Assembly: GCF_021462225.1 (NCBI RefSeq)
Contig: NC_061813.1
Coordinates: forward strand, 21,662,442-21,726,441
Source: Girardinichthys multiradiatus
Lineage: Eukaryota; Chordata; Actinopteri; Cyprinodontiformes; Goodeidae
Direction of reading: 5' to 3'
DNA length: 64,000 nt
The notes below the pieces were generated by a model. It was not told the origin of the DNA and searched no databases. It worked only from the letters and a program-made list of their open reading frames with translations. A program made the position numbers and the translations under genes. Below, one piece after another: positions 60,301-63,837 of the stretch (position 1 is the stretch's first letter; each line of letters starts with the position of its first letter).

Positions 60301-63300
60301 TTCCATTTCTGCTTCGACTGGTGCTGCAGGATGCCAAGATTTTTAATTCAATTCAATTCAGTTTTATTTATATAGCGCCAATTCACAACACATGTTGTCT
60401 CAAGACACTTCACAAAAGTAAGGTACATACATTCCAATTAATCGTAACCATTGAACAGTGCAGTCGGATTCAGTTATTTATTCAAATTGGATAAAAAGTT
60501 TTTCTGTCTAAGGAAACCCAGCAGATTGCATCCAGTCAGTGACTTGCAGCATTCCCTCCTCCCGGATGAGCATGTAGAGACAGTGGACAGTCACTGGCAT
60601 TGACTTTGCAGCAATCCCTCATACTGAGCATGCATGTAGTTACAGTGGAGAGGAAAAACTCCCTTTTAACCGGAAGAAACCTCCAGCAGAACCAGGCTCA
60701 GTGTGAGCGGCCATCTGCCACGACCGACTGGGGGTTTGAGAGAACAGAGCAGAGACACAAAAAGAACAAAGAAGCACTGATCCAGCAGTACTTTCTATGG
60801 GAAGGAAAAGTAAATGTTAATGGATGTAGCTCCTTCAATAGAAAGAAAGAACAGATAATCTCTGAGCCAGTTTTCAAGGTTAGAGTCTGAAAGAGAGCAC
60901 AGAGTGTTAGTTACAGTGAAGGTCAGTCAGTAACTATGTCTAAGAGAGAGAAAGGGTTAAACACTAAAAGACAGGGCTATGTGGATCATCGGTAGAGGGT
61001 GAGCATTATGTTGTTGCCAGCAGAAGCTTGGACGATGCCCCTCTCCAGAAAGGTGTCACAGGAAATGTAGCTTCTAGGAAGAGAAAAGAGAGAACAAAGT
61101 TAAAAGCTGAAATAACAGCAAATAATGCAAAATTGGAGAGTAGTGTGAGAATGTAGTGAAGAGGGTGAAAGTGGTCATTATGTCCTCCAGCAGCCTAAGC
61201 CTATAGCAGCATAACTACAGAGATAGTTTCAGTTTATTTATTTATAAAGCGCTTATTTACAACAACGTTGTCTCAAGGCACCCCACAAAGGGTCTGGAAC
61301 GGCGCGGGGCTGCCAGGGAGGCCAGACCAAACCACCGTGTGCCAGAGCCCGGCCACCCCAGAACGGGCCACGTGTAGGGGCACTAAGTAAAATAATAAAT
61401 TGATAAAGTTTAGCTTTAGCTTTAGGATAAACGGAGCTGAGCAGATCCAATAATGTTTCATTGTTGTTCTTCTTTCAAGTGATTAAAAACTATTGTGTGT
61501 TTGTTGTCTGCGGTAGCTTCAAGTTACCGTTAGATCCTGATGTTGGCATGAAATTCATTAATCCAGTACAGCACTTCAGCCCTCACTCATCACTGTAAAG
61601 GTCATTGTTCACTATTCAATAACAAGAAAGAGATTCGGTAAAAATTGCTTACTTGGTTGAGTTCAAAGGCAAAAACTACTGCTGACCTTAGAGAACACAA
61701 AGGCCTTCTCACATTTGACCAAAAACATCTTGATGATCTGCAAAATTTGAGGGACAATATTCTTTTGACTGACAAAACCATAACATCTAGAAAGGTGTGC
61801 CTTTTGTTACATCTGACGTAAAACTACAACCAATTTTTGCGAAAGAGAAATCCTACCAATATTCAGACATAATGGTGGTAGTGTGATGGTCTGGGCTTTT
61901 GCTTCAGGATCTAGATGACTTGCCGAAATCGATGAAACCATGAATTCTGCTCTCTGGAACAAAATCCTGAAGGAGGATCAGTTTCTGACCTCAGGCTGGT
62001 GAGCACTTGGGTTGTGCAGCATGAAAACGATGTGAACTTCTAATTGATCAAAAAAACTGAAAACTAAATGAAAGTATTGGGGTAACTCTATATTACCTTA
62101 AACGGGCCATTCATGCTGGAAAACCCTCCAATGTGGTTGATTAAAACACTTCTACAAAAAAAACTGGAACAAATTTCTCCCACAAAGATGTAAACGATTC
62201 ATTACCAGTCATTGCAAATGCTTAATGGCAGTTGTTGCTGCCAAGGGTGACACAACTAATTAGGTTTAGAGGCCAACTTTTTCCCATAGAGCCACTTTGG
62301 TTTAGATAGCTTTTCCCCTTAATAAATGAAAACATTTGTAAACTGCTTTACTCAGGTTATCTTTGATATAAATGTTTGTGCTAACAGCCAAATAAAATCT
62401 CAAAGGACACAAATAATTTCCCAGCACTGTATTGTTTTCTAGTTTGATCCTCCTGCTGTCTTGTTTTCCAGCTGGTTTAATTGACAGTTGTGTGGAGCAG
62501 CTGAAGCAGACTCATTCCCACCTCCACCTAGAGTCCGTCCGACCCGGAAAGGCTTCTCGCCGCAAGAAGGTGAGCACAAGCTGGCAGGAAACTTCCCATC
62601 TCAGCGTTTGCATGGCTTTCCTCAGTTGGGTTAAATAACAAACTGAGCCTTCATGAAAGAGGTTTTGAAATAAATGTCATGAATAGGAACTGTACTGTCC
62701 AGCTGTTTTTGTCAAGTGTTTAATGAGGCCAGCGAAGGCTGTTTTTTTAATCCAGAACAATAAAACATGTTTTTTGTTTTGTTTTCCCATATTTTCAGGA
62801 AGTGGGCTATTTAAAAGAAGTCAAGCTGACTGCGGCGATCCTGCGGAGCGCTCTTTATTGCAGCGATGAATGCAAAGTGAGCCTCTATGCCTGCTATTAA
62901 ATTCCCCACAGTTAATTGGTTTTTAATGGAACCTTGCAGTACAGGTGCTGTGTGCCTCCAATGAGATATATCCAAATGTGCCAGATGCTGCTAACATTTC
63001 TCCTTGTTGAGCTTTTTTTTTTAAATCTATATGTTTTTTGTTACTTTTGGAGGAATTGAGCTGTTTTTTTATCCCTTCGAGTAGCCTAGTGTTGATGTCC
63101 TTCACATTTACAAAGATATTGATCTTTGTCTGCATCGGGCTATTGCAAATGTGTTTTGTAATTAGGTTTGCTTTTTTTTTTACTCTGCAAACAACTGACT
63201 TAAAGGTTTTTTCTTTGCAAGCACATAAATCTAATCTATTTATGTGTTTAGGTGGTTGCTATGGATGCTCGTTTAACCCTGACGCTCTCTGCTCTATGGC

Positions 63301-63378
63301 CTTGGCTCCTATTGGATGACCCGACTATGGAAGCAGTGCTGGAGCTCCTGTGTGTCTATACAGCCAACTTCCATCCAG
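19567..63378 (+). CDS. RTTN: rotatin, 44 exons, C-terminus beyond the window
   Basis: Rotatin is a large armadillo/HEAT-like repeat protein of centrioles and basal bodies. In vertebrates it is needed for centriole assembly and elongation, ciliogenesis and left-right axis formation, and human mutations cause cortical malformation and microcephaly. The identification rests on the N-terminus ([20 protein letters not shown], then [22 protein letters not shown] text) and conserved blocks such as [20 protein letters not shown] and [17 protein letters not shown]. The 44 exons listed below join in frame without a stop into about 2009 residues. The family is about 2200 long, so a few final exons are missing. 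The start ATG has a good Kozak context (aaacATGG). Most introns carry transposons. Exon-level boundaries are by eye and not confirmed by transcripts. Confidence 0.95.
19773..19960 (+). CDS. RTTN: rotatin exon 2
   Basis: Residues 11-73, from [15 protein letters not shown] to LGLLLTLAK. Acceptor TTTCAG, donor AAG|GTACAA. This is the core of the N-terminal armadillo-like rotatin domain and the best-conserved piece used for identification. Confidence 0.96.
20215..20620. mobile_element. possible MITE relic in intron 2
   Basis: The ends TAGAGCTGTACAAT (about 20216) and ATATAGTGCAGGCCTA (about 20604-20619) are imperfect inverted repeats. They resemble the 'TAGGGCTGCACAAT' ends of common fish hAT-like MITEs. 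I see no matching target duplication, so this is tentative. Confidence 0.3.
21590..21779 (+). CDS. RTTN: rotatin exon 3
   Basis: Residues 74-137, [20 protein letters not shown] onward to SHGACSTTT. Donor ACAG|GTGTCA. The acceptor TGTTCAAAG follows a TTG-rich rather than pyrimidine-rich stretch. The '[10 protein letters not shown]' text matches the conserved end of the N-terminal domain. Confidence 0.92.
21944..22042 (+). CDS. RTTN: rotatin exon 4
   Basis: Residues 137-170 ([20 protein letters not shown], then PPQKIA). Acceptor CTTCTGCAG, donor GCAG|GTAATT. Phases agree with exons 3 and 5. This is a poorly conserved linker. Confidence 0.85.
22162..22252 (+). CDS. RTTN: rotatin exon 5
   Basis: Residues 170-200, with the conserved text [20 protein letters not shown]. 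Acceptor TATGCAG, donor GAG AG|GTAAGA. Confidence 0.93.
22466..22580 (+). CDS. RTTN: rotatin exon 6
   Basis: Residues 200-238, [20 protein letters not shown] then [15 protein letters not shown]. Acceptor GATGCAG, donor AAG|GTTTGC. Confidence 0.93.
22625..22920 (+). mobile_element. Tc1-like fragment (recurrent family) in intron 6
   Basis: It begins 'gcaaaagtattcatgcacct' and 'gggattttatgagatagact', the left terminal repeat of the recurrent family. It continues with degraded 5' coding text (gaacacagcagacagatcag). It ends where a different Tc1 element region begins. Confidence 0.6.
23018..24335 (-). mobile_element. Tc1-like transposon with TA borders in intron 6
   Basis: CAGTGCTGTTTTTGC at the left end and its imperfect complement GCACTTTTTTATGGCTCTG at the right are flanked by TA (23016-23017 and 24336-24337). 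Broken minus-strand transposase frames lie inside. One (23460-23218) holds [12 protein letters not shown] and [12 protein letters not shown], the DDE-domain signatures. The other (23587-23372) holds [16 protein letters not shown]. The copy is dead. Its right end resembles the relic ending near 62420. Confidence 0.75.
24580..24700 (+). mobile_element. small Tc1 transposase fragment in intron 6
   Basis: The text 'gacatggtggtggccgcatc' then 'atgcagtggggtgcttct' matches the family motif '[12 protein letters not shown]' in degraded form. Only about 100 bp are recognisable. Confidence 0.45.
25300..26930 (+). mobile_element. Tc1-like relic in intron 6, carrying a nested hAT MITE
   Basis: Left end (near 25310: ctcaaaaagtaagtacaccc) and right end (near 26910: aatatgaggggtgagatg) are imperfect inverted repeats. 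The subterminal blocks 'tgctgtcccctcaaaa' and 'accgctggcaacaa' recur inverted near 26790 and 26740. Plus-strand transposase remnants include [21 protein letters not shown] text near 26130-26180, [19 protein letters not shown] near 26440-26490, and [24 protein letters not shown] text near 26620-26670. A large internal deletion near 26545 removes much of the DDE domain. A 22-base G run (26279-26300) lies in the coding region. Confidence 0.8.
25358..25760. mobile_element. 403-bp hAT-type MITE nested in the Tc1 relic
   Basis: The ends CAGCGATGGGTACC and GGTACCCATCCCTA are inverted repeats. Both sides carry the 8-bp sequence TATTCTAT (25350-25357 and 25761-25768), the hallmark hAT duplication length. 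Removing it restores the Tc1 terminal sequence. GGTACC and near matches occur many times near both ends. It has no coding capacity. Confidence 0.88.
27541..27691 (+). CDS. RTTN: rotatin exon 7
   Basis: Residues 239-289: [20 protein letters not shown], then [19 protein letters not shown] to FYSAKQ. Acceptor TTTTTTTCAG, donor CAG G|GTAAAA. Confidence 0.94.
27805..28570. repeat. degraded interspersed repeats in intron 7
   Basis: 'Cattcagaagtttacctaca' near 27820 resembles the terminal repeat of Sleeping Beauty-like Tc1 elements. The rest of the stretch to 28570 includes AT-rich DNA and unrecognised sequence. The 73-codon plus frame at 28062-28283 has no family resemblance. Confidence 0.3.
28610..28648. 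repeat. perfect 16-bp inverted repeat with 7-nt loop
   Basis: The arms GTATATTTGTGGTCAG (28610-28625) and CTGACCACAAATATAC (28633-28648) are exact complements around TAAACCT. The position is inside rotatin intron 7, about 110 bp before exon 8. Confidence 0.9.
28760..28928 (+). CDS. RTTN: rotatin exon 8
   Basis: Residues 289-345, a Ser/Gly-rich low-complexity linker ([20 protein letters not shown], then [19 protein letters not shown]). Acceptor GTTCAG, donor GACAG|GTGTGT. Phase and position support it, although the sequence is not conserved. Confidence 0.85.
29030..29545. repeat. fish interspersed repeat in intron 8
   Basis: 'Tctgtatagcaccattcata' then 'aattcaaaatgctttgcaaa' is the start of a common fish repeat of the 'tatagcgcctttcatacac' type. 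It continues to the mariner-like insertion at 29545. The class is not certain. Confidence 0.4.
29545..29750. mobile_element. short mariner-like element ends in intron 8
   Basis: 'Gggtaccatcatttttgtcc' at the left and 'gggtaccaacaattttgtcc' at the right bracket an AT-rich segment. This is the configuration of the terminal region of a common fish mariner-type element. No transposase remains. Confidence 0.45.
30201..30391 (+). CDS. RTTN: rotatin exon 9
   Basis: Residues 345-409, ending with the conserved helices [20 protein letters not shown] then [18 protein letters not shown]. Acceptor ATCCAG, donor ACAG|GTGGGA. Confidence 0.94.
30594..30709 (+). CDS. RTTN: rotatin exon 10 (GC donor favoured)
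   Basis: Residues 409-447, [20 protein letters not shown] to [16 protein letters not shown] text. The end is ambiguous. A GC donor at CTG|GCAAGT (30710) keeps five more residues, VGMEL. A weaker GT donor at CTG|GTGGGG (30695) is also in frame. The GC site matches the extended consensus better, and mammalian rotatin as I remember it has equivalent residues before KEK, so I favour it. Confidence 0.85.
31599..31766 (+). CDS. RTTN: rotatin exon 11
   Basis: Residues 448-503, [20 protein letters not shown] to [13 protein letters not shown]. Acceptor TATTTTAG, donor AAG|GTGTGT. Well conserved. Confidence 0.94.
31780..32720 (+). mobile_element. Tc1 relic of the recurrent family in intron 11
   Basis: 'Agccaagaagctcgtggtaa' near 32080, 'gcgtggtggtggaagcatca' near 32338 and 'tagaatggcccagtaaaggc' near 32558 are degraded transposase text. 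They correspond to the GGGS.ML and EWP..PDLNP regions. All frames are broken. Confidence 0.65.
32773..32985 (+). CDS. RTTN: rotatin exon 12
   Basis: Residues 504-574, [20 protein letters not shown] to [12 protein letters not shown]. Acceptor TGAACAG, donor GAA|GTATGA. It contains the conserved [18 protein letters not shown] segment. Confidence 0.94.
33098..33210 (+). CDS. RTTN: rotatin exon 13
   Basis: Residues 575-612, [20 protein letters not shown] then [17 protein letters not shown]. Acceptor TCTAAAG, donor CTT|GTAAGC. Confidence 0.94.
33297..33423 (+). CDS. RTTN: rotatin exon 14
   Basis: Residues 612-654, [20 protein letters not shown] then [18 protein letters not shown]. Acceptor CTGATGAG, donor AAG|GTCAGA. 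Confidence 0.94.
33720..33845 (+). CDS. RTTN: rotatin exon 15
   Basis: Residues 655-696, [20 protein letters not shown] then [20 protein letters not shown]. Acceptor CCCCTAG, donor AAG|GTATTT. Confidence 0.94.
34775..35470. mobile_element. hAT-like fragments nested in the intron 15 relic
   Basis: 'Agggtgcaccagtcgatcag' (34778) resembles fish hAT ends of the 'ggtgcaccgatt' type. 'Tagggctgggcgatacggcc' (near 35117) resembles another common fish non-autonomous DNA element. The second copy of each end was not found. The frames at 35186-35477 are not recognisable. Confidence 0.35.
35474..35815. mobile_element. piggyBac-like 5' end at a TTAA
   Basis: TTAA (35474-35477) is followed by CACTAGAACTCCCAGGGCCG, then a GTCAGTTTGACGG palindromic motif that recurs as 'tattttgacggccc' near 35680. 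TTAA is the piggyBac target, and similar ends occur in fish piggyBac-like elements. The other end is not visible, so it looks truncated. Confidence 0.4.
36265..36381 (+). CDS. RTTN: rotatin exon 16
   Basis: Residues 697-735, [20 protein letters not shown] then [19 protein letters not shown]. Acceptor CTATAG, donor CAG|GTGTTG. Strongly conserved. Confidence 0.95.
36903..36924. repeat. (GT)n microsatellite abutting the exon 17 acceptor
   Basis: Eleven GT units end 15 bp before the exon 17 splice site and occupy the place of the polypyrimidine tract. Confidence 0.95.
36940..37079 (+). CDS. RTTN: rotatin exon 17
   Basis: Residues 736-782: [20 protein letters not shown], then [15 protein letters not shown]. 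It joins in phase to exons 16 and 18, and 'GYAsTE' plus the 'LK..LRLFF' block match the family. The acceptor TGTATGACAG lacks pyrimidines and follows the GT microsatellite. Donor AC|GTAAGT is strong. The exon is 140 bp, so skipping would shift the frame. Confidence 0.88.
37345..38170 (-). mobile_element. Tc1 relic of the recurrent family in intron 17
   Basis: 'Ttcttcacattttgtcatgt' near 37350 is the family's terminal repeat. The minus frame 37917-37567 ([20 protein letters not shown], then [15 protein letters not shown]) keeps the region around the first catalytic Asp, here read as SEETK in place of SDETK. Confidence 0.7.
38372..38543 (+). CDS. RTTN: rotatin exon 18
   Basis: Residues 782-839, [20 protein letters not shown] to [10 protein letters not shown]. 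Acceptor TCAACAG, donor AAG|GTATAA. Confidence 0.92.
38634..38733 (+). CDS. RTTN: rotatin exon 19
   Basis: Residues 840-873, [20 protein letters not shown] then [13 protein letters not shown]. The RKSAAEQL-like block is characteristic of the family. Donor CAAG|GTGAGG. Confidence 0.94.
39048..39133 (+). CDS. RTTN: rotatin exon 20
   Basis: Residues 873-901, [20 protein letters not shown] then TESVNGYK. Acceptor TTCCACAG after a CT-rich run, donor AAG|GTAAAA. Confidence 0.93.
39259..39610. repeat. (TG)n and GGTTAGGG-bearing fish repeat in intron 20
   Basis: A (TG)n run (39259-39285) is followed by 'gagaaccattttcccgattt', 'gtgaggacattttgctggtc', GGTTAGG-type repeats (39400-39490) and 'ggaagtcaatgggagtcaac'. 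This order is that of a common vertebrate dispersed repeat whose TTAGGG-like core is not telomeric. Confidence 0.65.
39959..40076 (+). CDS. RTTN: rotatin exon 21
   Basis: Residues 902-941, [20 protein letters not shown] then [19 protein letters not shown]. Acceptor CTCCCCAG, donor AGGG|GTACGC. Confidence 0.94.
40583..40679 (+). CDS. RTTN: rotatin exon 22
   Basis: Residues 941-973, [20 protein letters not shown] then [11 protein letters not shown]. The 'LLFDE' block is conserved. Donor ATG|GTCGGT. Confidence 0.93.
41392..41457 (+). CDS. RTTN: rotatin exon 23
   Basis: Residues 973-995, [20 protein letters not shown] then W. Acceptor CTCATCAG, donor GGAG|GTAGGG. Short (66 bp), but it links the phases of exons 22 and 24. 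Confidence 0.9.
41587..41778 (+). CDS. RTTN: rotatin exon 24
   Basis: Residues 995-1059: [20 protein letters not shown], then [18 protein letters not shown]. 'HHAVSPY' and 'AWN.SW..GIDNLL' are family landmarks. Acceptor CCTAAAG, donor ATCA|GTAAGG. Confidence 0.95.
42003..42137 (-). repeat. tRNA-derived SINE, minus orientation, intron 24
   Basis: Read on the minus strand, a B-box-like 'gttcgagtccc' (near 42090) is followed by 'ccgtttcctatctaactacc' and the 3' end 'actagtgccgccaaaaaaaa'. This is a common fish SINE 3' tail. The 5' tRNA-like head is partly missing. Confidence 0.55.
42142..42385 (+). repeat. tRNA-derived SINE, plus orientation, intron 24
   Basis: The A box TGGCCTAGTGG (42151-42161) and a B-box-like GGTTTGTATCC (42205-42215) sit about 44 bp apart, as in a tRNA-derived pol III promoter. 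The body contains 'ctgagcaagacccttagccc' and 'gttaaatgcagaggacaaat'. It ends in an AATAAAGAGGA tail. This is a classic teleost SINE layout, not a functional tRNA gene. Confidence 0.7.
43002..43244 (+). CDS. RTTN: rotatin exon 25
   Basis: Residues 1059-1140: [20 protein letters not shown], then [20 protein letters not shown] to ISWQAVLT. Acceptor TCCAACAG, donor CCAG|GTCCTC. At 243 bp it is the largest exon in the chain. Confidence 0.95.
43555..44345 (+). mobile_element. Tc1 relic of the recurrent family in intron 25
   Basis: The left terminal text 'gggattttatatgatagacc' (43625) and right terminal text 'gaacacttttgcaagggact' (44322) bracket a shortened body. The plus frame 43749-44075 retains '[15 protein letters not shown]'-like text and [15 protein letters not shown], the degraded 'HGGGS..LWG' region. 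Confidence 0.7.
44610..44766 (+). CDS. RTTN: rotatin exon 26
   Basis: Residues 1140-1192, [20 protein letters not shown] to [12 protein letters not shown]. Acceptor CACTGCAG, donor CAG|GTCCAG. Well conserved ('RFLQV.P.C.ED..LL'). Confidence 0.95.
45315..45348. repeat. (TG)n microsatellite in intron 26
   Basis: About seventeen TG units with one interruption near the end. Confidence 0.95.
46534..46700 (+). CDS. RTTN: rotatin exon 27
   Basis: Residues 1193-1248, [20 protein letters not shown] to [12 protein letters not shown]. Acceptor TTTTTTAG, donor ACAG|GTAGGT. Confidence 0.93.
47047..47266 (+). CDS. RTTN: rotatin exon 28
   Basis: Residues 1248-1321: [20 protein letters not shown], then [20 protein letters not shown]. 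Highly conserved. Acceptor GTCCAG after a CT-rich tract, donor GAG|GTGAGT. Confidence 0.96.
48101..48229 (+). CDS. RTTN: rotatin exon 29 (GC donor)
   Basis: Residues 1322-1364, [20 protein letters not shown] then [20 protein letters not shown]. The donor is AAG|GCAAGT, a textbook GC-AG intron start. No GT donor nearby keeps the frame to exon 30. Confidence 0.95.
48245..48835 (+). mobile_element. Tc1 relic of the recurrent family in intron 29
   Basis: 'Gtgatttaatgtgatagacc' at the left and 'gaatacttttgcaagacact' at the right are the family's terminal repeats. 'Aagaccaaggaccacagcag' and 'gagaaggttgtggagaagtt' are degraded 5' coding text. Most of the body is deleted. Confidence 0.7.
48915..49025 (+). 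CDS. RTTN: rotatin exon 30
   Basis: Residues 1365-1401: [20 protein letters not shown], then [17 protein letters not shown]. 'GLAWL.PLWVDRD.E' is a family landmark. Acceptor AATGTTAG, donor GAG|GTAAAG. Confidence 0.95.
49230..49388 (+). CDS. RTTN: rotatin exon 31
   Basis: Residues 1402-1454: [20 protein letters not shown], then [20 protein letters not shown] to MVRRE. Highly conserved. Acceptor TCTGTCAG, donor GAG|GTATGG. Confidence 0.96.
49684..49761 (+). CDS. RTTN: rotatin exon 32
   Basis: Residues 1455-1480, [20 protein letters not shown] then KDSHWQ. Acceptor TGTCCAG, donor CAG|GTCAGC. Confidence 0.95.
50311..50509 (+). CDS. RTTN: rotatin exon 33
   Basis: Residues 1481-1547: [20 protein letters not shown], then [10 protein letters not shown] and a Ser-rich end. 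A possible earlier GT (GGCAG|GTACGC, 50439) exists. The exon is extended to AGCTG|GTAAAA because 'GRYAFDL' matches the family and keeps phase with exon 34. Confidence 0.9.
50650..50759 (+). CDS. RTTN: rotatin exon 34
   Basis: Residues 1547-1583, a Ser/Thr-rich linker ([20 protein letters not shown], then STAVSNAA). Acceptor TTATTTAG, donor GCA|GTACGT. Little conservation is expected here. Phase supports it. Confidence 0.82.
52317..53024 (-). pseudogene. Rex3 reverse transcriptase remnant with internal deletion
   Basis: A 235-codon frame covering the linker ([20 protein letters not shown], then [14 protein letters not shown]) and part of the RT ([20 protein letters not shown], then SNYKGITLL). 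It jumps directly to [19 protein letters not shown], skipping the palm-domain block normally between them. The frame is open only because the deletions happen to keep phase. It cannot encode an active polymerase. Confidence 0.85.
53255..53879 (-). pseudogene. Rex3 endonuclease remnant
   Basis: Two minus frames (53879-53607 and 53686-53255) carry the endonuclease: [25 protein letters not shown], then [11 protein letters not shown] and [13 protein letters not shown], the usual site of the catalytic Asp-His. A frameshift near 53620-53680 and a small duplication of 'YLAEYLA' separate them. Confidence 0.8.
54318..54402 (+). CDS. RTTN: rotatin exon 35
   Basis: Residues 1584-1612, [20 protein letters not shown] then SPARLMAQ. 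Acceptor CTCTTGCAG, donor CAAG|GTACTA. At 85 bp it sits between a 2.6-kb Rex3 element (155 bp upstream) and a 1.6-kb Tc1 element (112 bp downstream). Confidence 0.87.
54515..56117 (+). mobile_element. complete Tc1-like transposon, copy 2, in intron 35
   Basis: CAGGTCCTTCTC to GAAGGACCTG, flanked by TA (54513-54514 and 56118-56119), with ~200-bp terminal inverted repeats. At 1603 bp it is 35 bp longer than copy 1 at 16839, exactly the net of their 42-bp and 7-bp deletions. Sequence identity with copy 1 is very high by eye. Confidence 0.95.
54843..55840 (+). pseudogene. Tc1 transposase, copy 2, 7-bp frameshift deletion
   Basis: The N-terminal frame 54843-55037 and the main frame 54977-55840 are offset by a 7-bp deletion just after SRHLS (near 54975), relative to copy 1. 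The helix-turn-helix half and DDE half are otherwise intact, with [20 protein letters not shown] and [12 protein letters not shown]. The 14 residues missing in copy 1 ([14 protein letters not shown]) are present. Trp replaces copy 1's stop (KQWTESG). The element is dead as it stands. Confidence 0.92.
56254..56455 (+). CDS. RTTN: rotatin exon 36
   Basis: Residues 1612-1679: a Ser-rich linker, then [20 protein letters not shown] and [20 protein letters not shown]. Acceptor GTCTCACAG, donor GCAG|GTAAGG. Confidence 0.94.
56677..56767 (+). CDS. RTTN: rotatin exon 37
   Basis: Residues 1679-1709, [20 protein letters not shown] then [10 protein letters not shown]. Acceptor CCCTTTTAG, donor CAG|GTAAAG. 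Confidence 0.94.
57083..57233 (+). CDS. RTTN: rotatin exon 38
   Basis: Residues 1710-1760, [20 protein letters not shown] to [12 protein letters not shown]. Acceptor CTTTTCAG, donor TTAG|GTCAGA. Confidence 0.94.
57290..58320 (-). mobile_element. Tc1 relic of the recurrent family in intron 38
   Basis: The left end 'gattttatttaatagaccaa' (57368) and right end 'gaacctttttacaaggccct' (58296) are terminal repeats. Minus frames 58017-57745 and 57836-57576 carry [20 protein letters not shown] and [11 protein letters not shown] (region of the first catalytic Asp). The frame is broken between them. Confidence 0.75.
58480..58617 (+). CDS. RTTN: rotatin exon 39
   Basis: Residues 1760-1806: [20 protein letters not shown], then ALARRW-like text [10 protein letters not shown]. 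Acceptor CTCCTCAG, donor GCAG|GTATGT. Confidence 0.94.
59173..59375 (+). CDS. RTTN: rotatin exon 40
   Basis: Residues 1806-1873: [20 protein letters not shown], then [20 protein letters not shown] to ELCELLLQ. Acceptor GTCTGCAG, donor CAG|GTAGGT. Confidence 0.95.
59529..59634 (+). CDS. RTTN: rotatin exon 41
   Basis: Residues 1874-1909, [20 protein letters not shown] then [15 protein letters not shown]. Acceptor GTTGTCAG, donor AAAG|GTAATT. Confidence 0.95.
59940..62425 (+). mobile_element. Tc1 relic in intron 41, split by another repeat
   Basis: The 5' part (60080-60340) encodes degraded helix-turn-helix text: [20 protein letters not shown] in one frame. The 3' part (61620-62425) has 'ataatggtggtagtgtgatg' then 'gtctgggcttttgcttcagg' (the GGSVMVWAF region) and a terminal region ending near 62425. 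A different fish repeat (60345-61480) lies between them. Confidence 0.65.
60345..61480. repeat. ATTCAATTCAATTCAG-type fish repeat
   Basis: It starts with 'attcaattcaattcagtttt' and 'atttatatagcgccaattca', continues through 'ggaagaaacctccagcagaa' and 'ccaggctcagtgtgagcggc', and has a second 'tttataaagcgcttatttac' module at 61240-61290. This is an abundant non-coding teleost dispersed repeat whose class I cannot name with certainty. Confidence 0.6.
62472..62569 (+). CDS. RTTN: rotatin exon 42
   Basis: Residues 1909-1941, [20 protein letters not shown] then [12 protein letters not shown]. Acceptor TTTTCCAG, donor AAG|GTGAGC. Confidence 0.94.
62799..62876 (+). CDS. RTTN: rotatin exon 43
   Basis: Residues 1942-1967, [20 protein letters not shown] then CSDECK. 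Acceptor ATTTTCAG, donor AAA|GTGAGC. Confidence 0.93.
63252..63378 (+). CDS. RTTN: rotatin exon 44 (last in window)
   Basis: Residues 1968-2010, [20 protein letters not shown] to [12 protein letters not shown]. Acceptor GTGTTTAG, donor CCAG|GTGTGA. The family continues ('TANFP.AC.SL') for about 200 residues, so the remaining exons are beyond 64000. Confidence 0.94.
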
Positions 63379-63837
63379 GTGTGAATGAGAGGTTTTTTGT
63401 GTGTGTTTTTTTTTGTTTTTTTTTGCTCCGTGCCTGTCCTGTCGCCTCCTTCTGCGATTAACAATCTCGCTGAGTCATACACACTTTGCATTAAGAGTCC
63501 CATTGTCCTTCGTAATGACCACATTGTGATCCGCTCCATAAGAGCAGTGCGTGGCCACTTGCCGGTAACAATGGGCACCGTGTCAGGATCGATCAGGCTG
63601 CACGTCTGTGTCCCTGCAGATTCAGACCAGTGGGACATGATGTCGAAAACAAGAGAACATGTCTGGCCTGCCTGAGATGTTTGCATTCGTTCTTGCCAAC
63701 TGGCTGATTTGTTAAGAAACAGCAGTTTAAAGAAACAAGATTCAGGAGGAAAACAATGTGGCAAATTAAGTTTAACAGCTCATGATTACTTTGATCTCTG
63801 CATGTGTGGATTCACTCACGTGTTACTTACTAATACA

